This document shows positions 9,302-18,219 of a DNA stretch of 64,000 nucleotides, in pieces; position 1 is the first letter of the stretch; the number at the start of each line of letters is the position of its first letter. This stretch comes from Pseudomonadota bacterium (GTDB lineage: Bacteria; Myxococcota_A; Polyangia; Polyangiales; Polyangiaceae): positions 76,330 through 140,329 of the forward strand of contig JAEWRL010000020.1 of assembly GCA_023398955.1 (NCBI GenBank). Direction: 5' to 3'. Under the pieces are notes generated by a model. That model had not been told where the DNA came from. It worked only from the letters and a program-made list of their open reading frames with translations, and made no database searches. The translations under genes were made by a program, and so were the position numbers.

Positions 9302-9484
9302 ATGCTCGTTGAAAGCTTGCCCCTGGCCAATGATCCCAGGGCCGTACCCATTCTAGCCAAGAGTCTCTATCGAGAGCTTCGGACCGGTGGGCTCACGGAG
9401 AAGGAAGTCCTTGCAATAGCGGGAGAGCTGCTTTCGCTGATCGCGGACGACGTGCGTACGCGGCAGCCGCAGAGCGCGGGCTGA
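9302..9484 (+). CDS. small conserved-looking protein, 60 residues
   Basis: ATG at 9302 follows a purine-rich stretch (gaggaaggaca) at a suitable distance. The product is 60 residues with two predicted helices: NDPRAVPILAKSLYRELRTG and LTEKEVLAIAGELLSLIADD. The pattern looks like a compact helical domain seen, in my memory, in small myxobacterial proteins of unknown role. A strong stem-loop begins 78 bases after its stop. No partner gene is evident. Confidence 0.5.
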   Translation: MLVESLPLANDPRAVPILAKSLYRELRTGGLTEKEVLAIAGELLSLIADDVRTRQPQSAG

Positions 9485-9853
9485 ACGCGGCCGTGGCGCG
9501 CGGCTGAAGGCAGTGAGCCGCCCCAGCCGAAGCGCGAAGAATCGTATGCAGACGCAGCAGTCAAATGCCGACGTGGTCGCGCGTTGGCATTTGGCTCGAG
9601 GGGAGCAGAATTAGACAGATTGGCTTCGAGAAGCCGCGGTCGTGAGGGAGGGGGGGCTGCGGGTGCCGTCCCCAGGCGGGCGACAGGGGCTCTTTCTGAT
9701 ATTGTTGAGGTTGGCTGGCGGGATTATGGGGGCCGGCTTCTGGGACGGCCGGACGTGGATGCGGTCGTCTGAGCGAGCCGGTGGTGGTCAACGTCGTTGA
9801 CAGCTCTCGCGACTGCACGGAAGCTATGCGCAACTACCGTGATATCGCCTCAA
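9485..9853. other. 369-base intergenic region
   Basis: No convincing gene. It holds the stem-loop at 9562-9593, a G-run near 9650, and the presumed promoter and leader of the FHA-CpaF gene. I could not pick out a reliable promoter. Confidence 0.5.
9562..9593. terminator. strong stem-loop after the 60-residue gene
   Basis: CAAATGCCGACG at 9562-9573 pairs with CGTTGGCATTTG at 9582-9593 with one G-U pair. Two more inner pairs (one of them G-U) can close over a 4-base loop, giving a 14-pair stem. There is no T-run after either arm, so a classical intrinsic terminator is not proven; an operator or structured RNA is equally possible. Confidence 0.45.
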
Positions 9854-11776
9854 ATGCAGGCCGACATTCCCACGTTCGCGATCATCGTCACCGAGAAAGG
9901 CGGCAATGAGCGCCGCGAGATCTACCAGGCCAGCGAGCTGAGCATTGGGCGTGTGCACGGTAACGAGCTTGCCTTGCCGAAGGGGAACGTGTCGAAGCGC
10001 CATGCGCGGCTCATCTACCGCGACGGACGTTTCATCATCACGGACCTCGGTAGCACCAACGGGACCTACGTTAACCGCCGGCGCATCTCGCAGGCGACGA
10101 TCGTCAAGGAGGGGGATCGCATCTACATCGGGGACTTCGTACTGCGGCTCGAAGCGGCCACGGAGGAAGACACGGAGTCGATGCGGGACAAGCGGAGCCG
10201 TGAGGCGTCCCAGCACTCCACGGCGCAGTCGGGGCGTCCGAGCTTCTCTCTTCGCGCTAGTGGTTCCGCAGCAGGGCGCCCTGAGGAGCCCCCACCGGGA
10301 GGCTCTGGCCATGAGTTCGTTGCCGTTCCGCCGGTGAACCTCGGAGAGGTGTCCGGGGGAGCCACCTTGCAGCCAAGCTCGAACGGTGCCGCGGAGTTCT
10401 TCGAGCGCGGCGAACAGCAGCAAGGCTCGACCCCGGACGGCGGCGCTGAAGCCGTCAAGGCTGGGCGCGCTTGGGCCACGCAGGGTGGCAGCGCCCATGC
10501 CCACACGGCACGACGCGAAGACGCGGAGGCACTTTCGGCTGACCAGAGCGCGCTGCGCCTGCTCGTCTCCAGGGTTTACGAATCCCTTGCTCCCGGCGCT
10601 CTCGACAAGGACATGGACGAGCGCTTGGCCGCGCGGTTTCTCGCAATTCTGCAGGAACAGTACGATGACTTGGTGCAAGATGGCGAGCTTCCGTCCGGCG
10701 TTTCCGGTGAGCGCCTCCTTGCTGACGCCCGAGCCGAGCTCCTAGAGCTTGGCCCGGTGACTCGGTTGCTGGCTGATCCGCGCGTTACGGCGGTGCGGGT
10801 CCTGCGCTTCGACCGGATCAGCGTTGGCTTCGATGAGGACCACGTCGAGCGCAGCAGTCTTGCGTTTACTTCGGAAGCGGCGTTGCTTCGAGCCATAGTG
10901 AGGCTATGCCAGAAGGCCGGGGTGCCGCTCATGCCCGGGGAACAGATTGTGCGGCGACGGCTTCCCGACGGGGTGGAGGCATCCGCGGTATTAGGGGAGG
11001 CGGCGCCCCGCGGTCCAGCTCTCAGTCTGCGGCGGCCTCGAGCATCGAGGTGGACGTTTGCCGACCTCATCGAAGCGGAGCGGCTCTCGGCAGCCATGGC
11101 GAAATTCCTAGAGCAGACGGTCGCTTCTGGCCTCCGGGTGCTCGTCGCTGGGCCGCCGTCGTCCACGACGACGGCGCTGATGAGCGCGCTGAGTCGCCTA
11201 GGTCCTTCCGGCGAGAGCGTTGCCGTCATCCAGGGTGGTGACGAATGGATACAAGGTCACCCCTCGGCGGTGACGCTGCAAGTCGACCCCCACGGGAGCT
11301 CGTTCACCGACCTGCTGGAGGTGGCCCGCAGCCTAGCAGGGCGGGTGTTCGTGGACCTCGCCGAGATGGAGCGCGCGCTCGATATCGTCTTCGCCTGTGA
11401 TCCGCGACCATTGGTCGGCTACATGCCTGCATCTTCCGCGCAGGGAGCCATTGAACGTCTAGTCTGTCTCGCAGCAGCTCGCTGCCCGGGCCTGCCACAG
11501 CCGACCGCTGCGTCTTTAGTGGCTGGTAGCTTCGACATTCTAGTCGAGATACTGCCGCTGACCGACAGTGGGGCACGCGTGACCCGGATCGCCGAGGTGG
11601 CAGGGGCGAGTGGTGATGGGGTAGCGTTGGGAGACGTCTTTTTCTTCGAGCCCAGCACATCATCTGGCGCGGCGCCAGCCACCGGGTATTTCCGCGCTGC
11701 ACCCAAGACTCCGCTGATTGCCGCAGCCATGGCGCGGCGCGGTGTGGAACTCGACGCCCAGGCGTTCCGGCAGTAG
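9854..11776 (+). CDS. FHA domain fused to degenerate CpaF-type secretion ATPase
   Basis: About 640 residues from ATG 9854 (MQADIPTFAI); an ATG at 9797 would add 19. An N-terminal FHA domain (about 12-105) keeps SIGRVHGNEL, SKRHARL and DLGSTNGTYVN. A long Ser/Gly/Glu linker follows. From about 230 to 620 the sequence tracks CpaF/TadA ATPases of tight-adherence and type II secretion (LLADPRVTAVRVLRFDRISV; MAKFLEQTVASGLRVLV). But the Walker A site reads AGPPSSTTT (432-440), without the Gly-Lys pair, and the Walker B and His-box region (RVFVDLAEMERALDIVFA) lacks the usual Glu. It is therefore probably a non-hydrolysing scaffold or regulator. No other tad gene is nearby. Confidence 0.85.
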   Translation: MQADIPTFAIIVTEKGGNERREIYQASELSIGRVHGNELALPKGNVSKRHARLIYRDGRFIITDLGSTNGTYVNRRRISQATIVKEGDRIYIGDFVLRLEAATEEDTESMRDKRSREASQHSTAQSGRPSFSLRASGSAAGRPEEPPPGGSGHEFVAVPPVNLGEVSGGATLQPSSNGAAEFFERGEQQQGSTPDGGAEAVKAGRAWATQGGSAHAHTARREDAEALSADQSALRLLVSRVYESLAPGALDKDMDERLAARFLAILQEQYDDLVQDGELPSGVSGERLLADARAELLELGPVTRLLADPRVTAVRVLRFDRISVGFDEDHVERSSLAFTSEAALLRAIVRLCQKAGVPLMPGEQIVRRRLPDGVEASAVLGEAAPRGPALSLRRPRASRWTFADLIEAERLSAAMAKFLEQTVASGLRVLVAGPPSSTTTALMSALSRLGPSGESVAVIQGGDEWIQGHPSAVTLQVDPHGSSFTDLLEVARSLAGRVFVDLAEMERALDIVFACDPRPLVGYMPASSAQGAIERLVCLAAARCPGLPQPTAASLVAGSFDILVEILPLTDSGARVTRIAEVAGASGDGVALGDVFFFEPSTSSGAAPATGYFRAAPKTPLIAAAMARRGVELDAQAFRQ

Positions 11777-11926
11777 GGCGCGTTCCAAAAGCCGAGCCCC
11801 CGGGGATCATCCACTGATTCACCTGAGGAGGAGCTCGTCTCGGCAACGTCCGCGTCTGGCTTCGCCAGCAACAGCCGCACGGGGAACGTGCCGTACTTCC
11901 AGGCACGGTCCAATTCTAGCTCGGAA

Positions 11927-12445
11927 CTATACGGAGGCGCGGTCCGTCGCGCGTCTGCTCGTGACCTTGCGAGCAACGAGCCGCTTCTTCAGCGCGCTGA
12001 GCTTATCAATCATCAGCACCCCGTTCAGGTGATCGTTCTCGTGCTGCACCGCGACAGCCAGCAGGCCATCGGCTTCGAGCTCGAAAGGATGCCCCTGGGC
12101 GTCCAGCGCCTTGACCTTGACGGCGGCGGCTCGCTTCACCTCTTCGGAAGCGCCGGGAAAAGACAGGCAGCCCTCGGTGTACACCTGCGTGCCCTCCGCA
12201 GCGACGATCTCGGGATTGATGAAGACCTTGAGATCGCTCGGCTCGTCTTCACCGGCGATGTCGATGATGAAGATGCGCTTGTTGATGCCCACCTGGGTCG
12301 CGGCCAAACCTACTCCGGGGGCTGCGTACATCGTCTCGGCCATGTCCTCGACGAGGGTACGAATCTCATCGGTGACTTCGGCGACGGGATCGGCCACTTC
12401 TCGCAGCCGGGGGTCGGGATACTCGAGGATCTCCATCAGGGCCAT
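11927..12445 (-). CDS. def: peptide deformylase
   Basis: 172 residues, usual length. It removes the formyl group from nascent N-terminal Met. All three motifs are intact: GVGLAATQ (44-51), EGCLS (91-95, metal ligand Cys93) and QHENDH (134-139, metal ligands His135 and His139, catalytic Glu136). Start ATG 12445 gives MALMEILEYPDPRLR. It follows ribD on the same strand after 117 bases that contain a small hairpin. Convergent with the FHA-CpaF gene. Confidence 0.96.
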   Translation of the reverse strand: MALMEILEYPDPRLREVADPVAEVTDEIRTLVEDMAETMYAAPGVGLAATQVGINKRIFIIDIAGEDEPSDLKVFINPEIVAAEGTQVYTEGCLSFPGASEEVKRAAAVKVKALDAQGHPFELEADGLLAVAVQHENDHLNGVLMIDKLSALKKRLVARKVTSRRATDRASV

Positions 12446-12507
12446 CGGAGTGAAGCATAGTCAGGGATGGGCGCGAGGCAACGATTGCGGCAGCTCACCG
12501 GCCCGCC

Positions 12508-12524
12508 CGCTCCGCGTCGGAGCG
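12508..12524. terminator. GC-rich hairpin between ribD and def
   Basis: CGCTCCG (12508-12514) pairs perfectly with CGGAGCG (12518-12524) over a 3-base loop. It lies just past the ribD stop in the direction of transcription and no clear T-run follows, so it may attenuate rather than end transcription into def. Confidence 0.3.
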
Positions 12525-12562
12525 CTGCATATGGGCGCCACCTGGCAAGGCTCCCGCGAAGA

Positions 12563-13687
12563 CTAGCTGCTCGACCCACGCGTGGACCGTCTAGAATACG
12601 ACACCGTACCCGACACGTAAGCGTCCGCTCCACAGAGCTCCCACTGAGGGTTCTCGATGCGCGGGGCGTCGGACGGCGCCTCAGGGCCAGCCCAGTCGAC
12701 TGCTCCCGGTCGGCCTCGTGGCCCAAGTAGGATTGGCGCCACGAACACGTGCAGCTCGTCAGGAAGGCCGGCGGCCAGGAGGCTGCCCGCGATCTCCGAG
12801 CCGCCCTCACAGAGGACGCTGACCACCTCTCGTGCGGCGAGCTCTTGCAAGGCCACGTACATGTCGCAGCGGCCCTCGGCCGTCGCAGGTACACGGATGA
12901 TGGCCACGCCGCTCTCTTCCAGAGCTTCTGCTGCGGCGCGGGACGCTTCGAGTGTGGTGATGACGCAGGTTGGGATCTCGCGCGCCGTGACGACGACTTG
13001 GCTCGACCGTGACAGTCGCAGCTTGCTGTCGACCACCACGCGCACCGGACTCCGCCCCGGTACCTCGCGCACCGTGAGACGTGGATCGTCCGACAGAATG
13101 GTATTGATGCCCACCATGGCTGCGTCGTGTGTGGCCCGGAGCCCCTGCACGCGGTGCCGCGACTCCTCGCAGGTGATCCACTTCGATGCTCCGGTGCGCG
13201 TCGCGATGCGGCCATCCAATGACACGGCGAGCTTCAGACTCAAGTAGGAGATGCCGTCGGTGACGTACTTCGTCCAGGGGCGGATCGCCGCCTTGGCCTC
13301 CTTCTCGAGCACCCCGACGACTACCTCGACACCGGCTTCCCTCAGCCGCTCGATACCCCCCCCGGGAACCAGTGGGTTCGGATCCCGACAACCGACGACG
13401 ACTCGTCCGATGCCGGCCTTCAGTATTCCATCGACGCACGGCGGGGTGCGCCCCTCGTGGTTGCACGGCTCAAGGGTTACGTAGAGCGTCTTCCCGCGTG
13501 CGGCTTCCCCCGCTGCGCGCAGAGCCACGATCTCCGCATGCTCGAGGCCTGCGGCTGCGTGAAAGCCTTCAGCGATGATCGAGCTCCCGTCAGCGACGAC
13601 CGACCCGACGTGTGGATTGGGCGACGGATCCCCCTCGTGCGAGAGCGCAAGCGCCCGAGCCATCATTTTGGTGTCGACGTCAGACAT
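12563..13687 (-). CDS. ribD: bifunctional riboflavin biosynthesis protein RibD
   Basis: 374 residues. The N-terminal deaminase domain (1-145) carries the zinc site HAE (50-52) and EPCNHEGRTPPC (Cys75, Cys84). The C-terminal reductase domain (about 150-360) shows YLSLKLAVSLDGRIATRTG, WITCEESR and the LCEGGSEIAGSLL nucleotide-binding segment. Together they convert the GTP cyclohydrolase II product to the ribitylaminopyrimidine phosphate. It begins 11 bases after nrdR, so the two are cotranscribed; the rest of the rib genes are not in view. Confidence 0.95.
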   Translation of the reverse strand: MSDVDTKMMARALALSHEGDPSPNPHVGSVVADGSSIIAEGFHAAAGLEHAEIVALRAAGEAARGKTLYVTLEPCNHEGRTPPCVDGILKAGIGRVVVGCRDPNPLVPGGGIERLREAGVEVVVGVLEKEAKAAIRPWTKYVTDGISYLSLKLAVSLDGRIATRTGASKWITCEESRHRVQGLRATHDAAMVGINTILSDDPRLTVREVPGRSPVRVVVDSKLRLSRSSQVVVTAREIPTCVITTLEASRAAAEALEESGVAIIRVPATAEGRCDMYVALQELAAREVVSVLCEGGSEIAGSLLAAGLPDELHVFVAPILLGPRGRPGAVDWAGPEAPSDAPRIENPQWELCGADAYVSGTVSYSRRSTRGSSS

Positions 13688-13698
13688 CGTCGTGAGGA

Positions 13699-14163
13699 CT
13701 ACTCCGTGGAGCCCGAGCGCACAAGCATTGCCATCTCTTGCATGAACTCGTCGATATCTCGGAAGGACTTGTAGACACTGGCGAATCGGACGTAGGCCAC
13801 GCCGTCTAGGGCCTTGAGACGCGCCATCACCCGCTCGCCGATGACCATGGACGACACTTCGCGCTCGCCGCTCTGGGCGAGCTCCCTCTCGAGGGATGCC
13901 GCCTGCTCGTCCAGCGTCTCGGCAGAAACCGGCCTTTTGTTACACGCGATGCGCAGGCTCCTGAGAATCTTCTGCCGGTCGAACGGTTCACGCTGACCGC
14001 TCTTTTTCACAACGGTAGGAAGAGCATGCTCCACCCGCTCGTAAGTCGTGAACCGTCGCTTGCATGCATCGCATTCGCGGCGCCGCCAGACGCTGGAACC
14101 CCCAGCTGCTAAGCGGGAGTCGACCACCCGGCTGTCCATCTGACTACAGTAGGGGCATTCCAT
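13699..14163 (-). CDS. nrdR: transcriptional repressor NrdR
   Basis: 154 residues, standard length. A zinc ribbon (Cys3, Cys6, Cys31, Cys34) is followed by the ATP-cone domain starting at VVKKSGQREPFDRQKILRSL. NrdR senses ATP/dATP and represses ribonucleotide reductase genes. The start MECPYCSQMDSRV at 14163 has an AAGGAG site upstream. It lies between fabF and ribD on one strand, a common bacterial neighbourhood. No reductase gene is in the window. Confidence 0.96.
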   Translation of the reverse strand: MECPYCSQMDSRVVDSRLAAGGSSVWRRRECDACKRRFTTYERVEHALPTVVKKSGQREPFDRQKILRSLRIACNKRPVSAETLDEQAASLERELAQSGEREVSSMVIGERVMARLKALDGVAYVRFASVYKSFRDIDEFMQEMAMLVRSGSTE

Positions 14164-14239
14164 GGCACTCCTTACCGGCTGAGCGCGAGGACCGGGCCGC
14201 TCTCTCGCGGGGGGAGACCCGCGCCGCCAACCTTGCTGC

Positions 14240-15487
14240 TCAGTCTTGAAACGCCGACAGGAGCAACGTGGCGTTGGTGCCGCCGAATCCGAAGGAATTC
14301 GACATCGCATGCCGAATCCGGCGTTCACGCCCCGTGTTCGGCACGCAGTCGATCTCGCACTCCGGGTCCTGGTTCTCCAGGTTGATTGTCGGTGGTACGG
14401 CGCCGGTTTTGATGGTGAGTGCGCAAACTGCGGCTTCGACGACCCCCGCCGCGCCGAGTAGGTGGCCCATCATCGACTTTGTCGAGCTGACCCAGAGCTT
14501 CTTGGTCCGAGCGTGCTCTCCGAACGCTTTGACAATCGCTTTGGCTTCTTCGATGTCGCCCGCTGGCGTCGAGGTTCCGTGGGCGTTGACATACTCGACC
14601 TGGTCAGCGTTCACCCTTGCTTCCTGCAAGGCAAGCTTCATTGCCCGCACTGCACCAGCCCCATCGGGTGCTGGCTTGGTGATGTGGAAAGCGTCTGCCG
14701 TCGCGCCGAACCCTGTGATCTCCGCGATGATGTTGGCGCCGCGCTTCTTGGCGTGGGAGAGGGATTCCAGGATCAGGGTCCCCGCACCCTCACCGCAAAC
14801 GAAGCCATCTCGATCGCGGTCCCATGGGCGACTTGCACGCTCCGGCTCAGCGTTACGCCGGCTGAGGGCAAACATCGCGCTGAACCCTGCGATGCCAATG
14901 GCAGTGATCGTTGCCTCCGCGCCTCCGGCGAACATGACGTCAGCATGACCGTGTTGGATCCAGCGGAACGCTTCCCCAATGGCGTGACCACTGGACGCAC
15001 AAGCACTGGTGTGCGCAAAGCAGGGGCCCTTGAGACCGTGTTGGATCGAGACCTGCCCGGCCGCCATATTGGCGATGAGGGATGGGATGAAGTACGGACT
15101 GACGCGCTTTGGCCCCTTCTCGTTGAGAGCCACCGCTACACGCTCGAGGTTCTCCAAACCACCCAAGCCGACCCCAATGAACGCCCCGGCGCGTTCGCGC
15201 TCGGCGTCACTCAGCTCGAGCTGCGCGTGTTCCACCGCCATCTTGGTGGCTGCAAGCGAGAACGGGATGAAGCGAGTCGTCTCCTTGAGCTTCTTCTTCT
15301 CCATGTAGAGCGCCGGGTCGAAACCCTTTACCTCGGCGGCGATCCGCGTCGGAAACTCGTCACTGGTTTCGAAGAGAGTGATCGGACCGACACCACTCTG
15401 GCCCTGGACGAGGTTCTGCCACGTTGCATCCACGCCGATCCCACACGGCGTGACGAGCCCAACTCCTGTGATGACTACTCGCTCCAT
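14240..15487 (-). CDS. fabF: 3-oxoacyl-ACP synthase II
   Basis: 415 residues, full length. It elongates acyl-ACP with malonyl-ACP in the cytoplasm. The Cys-His-His triad is present: Cys163 in SACASSGHA, His303 in NAHGTSTPAGD and His342 in KSMMGHLLGAAG. Start ATG 15487 (MERVVITGVGLVTPCG) has an AAGGA site. It follows acpP by 43 bases in the fatty-acid cluster. Confidence 0.96.
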   Translation of the reverse strand: MERVVITGVGLVTPCGIGVDATWQNLVQGQSGVGPITLFETSDEFPTRIAAEVKGFDPALYMEKKKLKETTRFIPFSLAATKMAVEHAQLELSDAERERAGAFIGVGLGGLENLERVAVALNEKGPKRVSPYFIPSLIANMAAGQVSIQHGLKGPCFAHTSACASSGHAIGEAFRWIQHGHADVMFAGGAEATITAIGIAGFSAMFALSRRNAEPERASRPWDRDRDGFVCGEGAGTLILESLSHAKKRGANIIAEITGFGATADAFHITKPAPDGAGAVRAMKLALQEARVNADQVEYVNAHGTSTPAGDIEEAKAIVKAFGEHARTKKLWVSSTKSMMGHLLGAAGVVEAAVCALTIKTGAVPPTINLENQDPECEIDCVPNTGRERRIRHAMSNSFGFGGTNATLLLSAFQD

Positions 15488-15530
15488 AGAATTCCTTGCG
15501 GCATTGTGCCGACGAACACCCCGCTCTCGA

Positions 15531-15779
15531 TCAGGCGTTGCTGTTCTTCGTGATGTAGTCGACCGCGTCCTGCACCGTCCGGATCTTCTCGGTGTCCTCA
15601 TCGGGGATGTCGAGTTCGAAGGCTTCCTCGAACGCGAGAACTAGCTCGACGAGGCCCAGGGAATCGGCCCCGAGGTCGTCAATGAAGGACGACTCCGGTT
15701 TGATGTCCTTCTCGTCCACGTCCAGCTGCTCTTTGATGATGCGCTTGACTTCGTCCTCGATGTTGCGCGCTTCGGCCAT
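15531..15779 (-). CDS. acpP: acyl carrier protein
   Basis: 82 residues, acidic. The phosphopantetheine attachment Ser40 sits in LGADSLGLVEL, and the helices match the AcpP family (FIDDLGADS, AFEEAFELDIPDEDTEKI). Start ATG 15779 has a GGAGG site. A 243-base non-coding stretch separates it from fabD upstream; in many bacteria fabG fills this place. A separate promoter there would fit the high demand for ACP. Confidence 0.97.
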   Translation of the reverse strand: MAEARNIEDEVKRIIKEQLDVDEKDIKPESSFIDDLGADSLGLVELVLAFEEAFELDIPDEDTEKIRTVQDAVDYITKNSNA

Positions 15780-15923
15780 GATGCCTCCAGGATATTCTGC
15801 CAACCGCTGAATGCGGTGGGGGGTGCGTGGATTCACGCTGTTTGCGATTGTCAAGCCGCCACCAGCCAGGTTCCCCTAGATGGTCTTGGCAAGTTCAACC
15901 AGTTTGGGACTCAGGTTCTGTGT

Positions 15924-15956
15924 CCCGCCGTAGGCCCCCTGAGGAGCCGGGGCGGG
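15924..15956. promoter_or_regulatory. GC-rich stem-loop in the fabD-acpP gap
   Basis: CCCGCC (15924-15929) pairs with GGCGGG (15951-15956); an alternative GCCCC/GGGGC pairing lies inside. It occupies the middle of the 243-base gap, and a smaller ACCGC/GCGGT hairpin (15803-15817) lies close to the acpP start. They may set acpP expression apart from fabD. No T-run follows on the minus strand. Confidence 0.25.
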
Positions 15957-16022
15957 TTTACCACGCCTCGATGCGTTGTAACGGGCGAAATCTGTTTCGC
16001 AGTTGGCGTTTTTCGTGGTGCC

Positions 16023-17072
16023 TCAAGAGGCTGACTGTCGAGCCGATATGGCAACGGATGCGGATTCCCCCCGGATCTCGATCCCGCTTGGCCTCACGTG
16101 GGAGCCGGGCGCCGCGGCACTTTCGCTGGCGGCATGCCAGAACCGACTGTCCACAAGGGCGCGGATGGACGAAACGTCACCAGCGCTGCGCACGTCGATG
16201 GATTTGGCAGTCCGCTTCACCAGCCCAGCGAGGACCTTCCCAGGACCGATCTCGAGGCCAAGGTCCACGCCATACCCGCGCATCCAGGTCACGGATTGTT
16301 CCCACAATACCGGTGAGTCCACTTGCTTGACGAGCAGCTCGCGGATTCGAGTCAGGTCTTGGTTGGGGCGGGCCTCCACGTTCGTGACGACCGGGAACTG
16401 CATGGCTCGAAGGGGAAGCCGTGCGAGCGCATCGTCCACGGCCGCGGCAGCCGGACCCATGAGCGAACAGTGGAAGGGGGCGCTGACCTTCAGCGGAATT
16501 GCTTTCAGCTTGCGCTCGGACGCCAGGGCAGCGGCTCGGGCGACAGCACCCGCGTGCCCGGCGATGACCACCTGTCCGGGCGCGTTGAAGTTTGCGGGGG
16601 CCAGCACCTCGCCCTTGGCGGCGTCGGCGCAGAGCTCGGCGACCGCCTCCGGGTCCGCTCCCATGACGGCTGCCATGCCGCCCATCCCAGCGGGAACGGC
16701 CTCTTGCATGGACTTGCCGCGCAGACGCACTAGTCGCACGGCGTCTTCGAGCGTCAGGGCGCCTGCAGCGACGAGCGCGCTGTACTCGCCCAACGAGTGG
16801 CCCGCGGCGTAGGTGGGGTCGGGGAGGTCGGGGATGGCCTCTCTGAGGGCCGCCAGGGCCGCGATGCTCGCAGTGAGGATCGCGGGTTGAGCGTTGGCCG
16901 TGAGCATCAGATCCGCCTCGGGCCCCTCGAAGCAGAGTTTCGTTAGCGGGAAACCGAGGGCTTCATCGGCGCGCTCGAATACCTCGCGGGCTGCTGACGA
17001 GGCCGCGAAGAGCTCCTTGCCCATGCCAACGGTTTGCGTTCCTTGTCCCGGGAATAGCCAGACTGTCGTCAT
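16023..17072 (-). CDS. fabD: malonyl-CoA:ACP transacylase
   Basis: 349 residues. It loads malonyl groups onto ACP. The motifs are FPGQGTQTVGMG near the start, nucleophile Ser93 in AAGHSLGEYSAL, His201 in VSAPFHCSLM, and the oxyanion Gln in FPGQG. About 40 residues at the C-terminus extend beyond the usual family length and look like unstructured low-complexity sequence. ATG 17072 has an AAGGAG site. It starts 14 bases after fabH. Confidence 0.95.
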   Translation of the reverse strand: MTTVWLFPGQGTQTVGMGKELFAASSAAREVFERADEALGFPLTKLCFEGPEADLMLTANAQPAILTASIAALAALREAIPDLPDPTYAAGHSLGEYSALVAAGALTLEDAVRLVRLRGKSMQEAVPAGMGGMAAVMGADPEAVAELCADAAKGEVLAPANFNAPGQVVIAGHAGAVARAAALASERKLKAIPLKVSAPFHCSLMGPAAAAVDDALARLPLRAMQFPVVTNVEARPNQDLTRIRELLVKQVDSPVLWEQSVTWMRGYGVDLGLEIGPGKVLAGLVKRTAKSIDVRSAGDVSSIRALVDSRFWHAASESAAAPGSHVRPSGIEIRGESASVAISARQSAS

Positions 17073-17086
17073 GTCGCTCCTTGCGA

Positions 17087-18085
17087 TCACATGCGGACGA
17101 GCGCGCTCGCCCAAGAGATACCTGCACCGAGGGCGCACATGACGACGGTGTCTCCTTCTCGGATACGCCCGTCGCGAACACCCTCATCGAGAGCCAGGGG
17201 AATCGATGCGCTGGAGGTGTTGCCGAACCGCTCGATGTTCAGGACGAAGCGGTCGAGCGGGATCTTCAGCCGCGCCGACACCTGGCTAATGATCCGCATG
17301 TTCGCCTGGTGCGGTACGACCCAATTGACTTCGCTCGGCGGCATGCCCGCGTCTTCGAGGGCGGAGAGCGTCGCGCCAGAGAGGTTGCGTACGGCAACCT
17401 TGAAGACGTCGGCGCCGTTCATGTGAATCTTATCGCGCGCGGACTCCAGACTCTCCACCGTTGTCGGCTCGAGGCTGCCTCCGGCCGGGATCTTCAAGGC
17501 GTCTGCGAGCCCGGAGTCCGTGTAGAGTCGGGTGGACAGCACCGCGCGGGGCGAATCTGCTTCGCAGCGATCGAGAACGACGGCGCCGGCCCCGTCCCCG
17601 AAGAGGACACAGGTGTTTCGGTCTTTGAAGTTCGTGAACCGGCTGAGCAACTCGACGCCAACGACGAGCGCTCGCCGGATCATGCCAGTGCGAATGAATT
17701 GATCCGCTGTGCTGAGGGAGTAGAGGAATCCCGCACAGGCGGCAGCAATGTCGAACGACGGGATGTGACCGCAACCAAGCTTGGCTTGCAGGTGCGCCGC
17801 ACAAGCTGGAAGGCGCATGTCGGCGCTTATCGTGCCAACCACGATCATGTCGAGATCCGTTGGCGCGAGGCCAGCCATTTCGAGGGCACGTTGCGAAGCG
17901 TGCCGCGCCATGTCGCTTGCGGCCTCGTCGTCTGCGGCGAAACGGCGCTCTTTGATGCCGGTGCGCGTCGTTATCCACTCGTCCGAGGTGTCAACGATGT
18001 GTTCGAGGTCACCGTTGGTCACCACCCGGGCGGGCGTGTACGAACCGGTTCCAACAATGCGACTCTGCCAGAGCTGCTTGGCCAT
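17087..18085 (-). CDS. fabH: 3-oxoacyl-ACP synthase III
   Basis: 332 residues. It starts fatty-acid synthesis by condensing an acyl-CoA primer with malonyl-ACP. Triad Cys117 (FDIAAACAGF), His259 (VPHQANMRI) and Asn289 (ERFGNTSSAS) all present. In myxobacteria this enzyme commonly takes branched primers; that is not readable here. It lies downstream of rpmF with a 134-base gap where plsX normally sits. Confidence 0.95.
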   Translation of the reverse strand: MAKQLWQSRIVGTGSYTPARVVTNGDLEHIVDTSDEWITTRTGIKERRFAADDEAASDMARHASQRALEMAGLAPTDLDMIVVGTISADMRLPACAAHLQAKLGCGHIPSFDIAAACAGFLYSLSTADQFIRTGMIRRALVVGVELLSRFTNFKDRNTCVLFGDGAGAVVLDRCEADSPRAVLSTRLYTDSGLADALKIPAGGSLEPTTVESLESARDKIHMNGADVFKVAVRNLSGATLSALEDAGMPPSEVNWVVPHQANMRIISQVSARLKIPLDRFVLNIERFGNTSSASIPLALDEGVRDGRIREGDTVVMCALGAGISWASALVRM

Positions 18086-18219
18086 GCGCCTACTACCCGT
18101 ACCTTGCTCGATTTGCCGAACACCAAGCCATCATGCCGAGCCGTTGGTGCTCGGCCCGGGCACTCATGCCGCGCAGCCGACCGCGCGAGCGCTGCGCCCG
18201 GCACACCATCGTCGATGCA

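Noticed and set aside
11777..11926. Possible small gene between FHA-CpaF and def
   Set aside because: Convergent gap of 150 bases; candidate frames extend into both neighbours in antisense.
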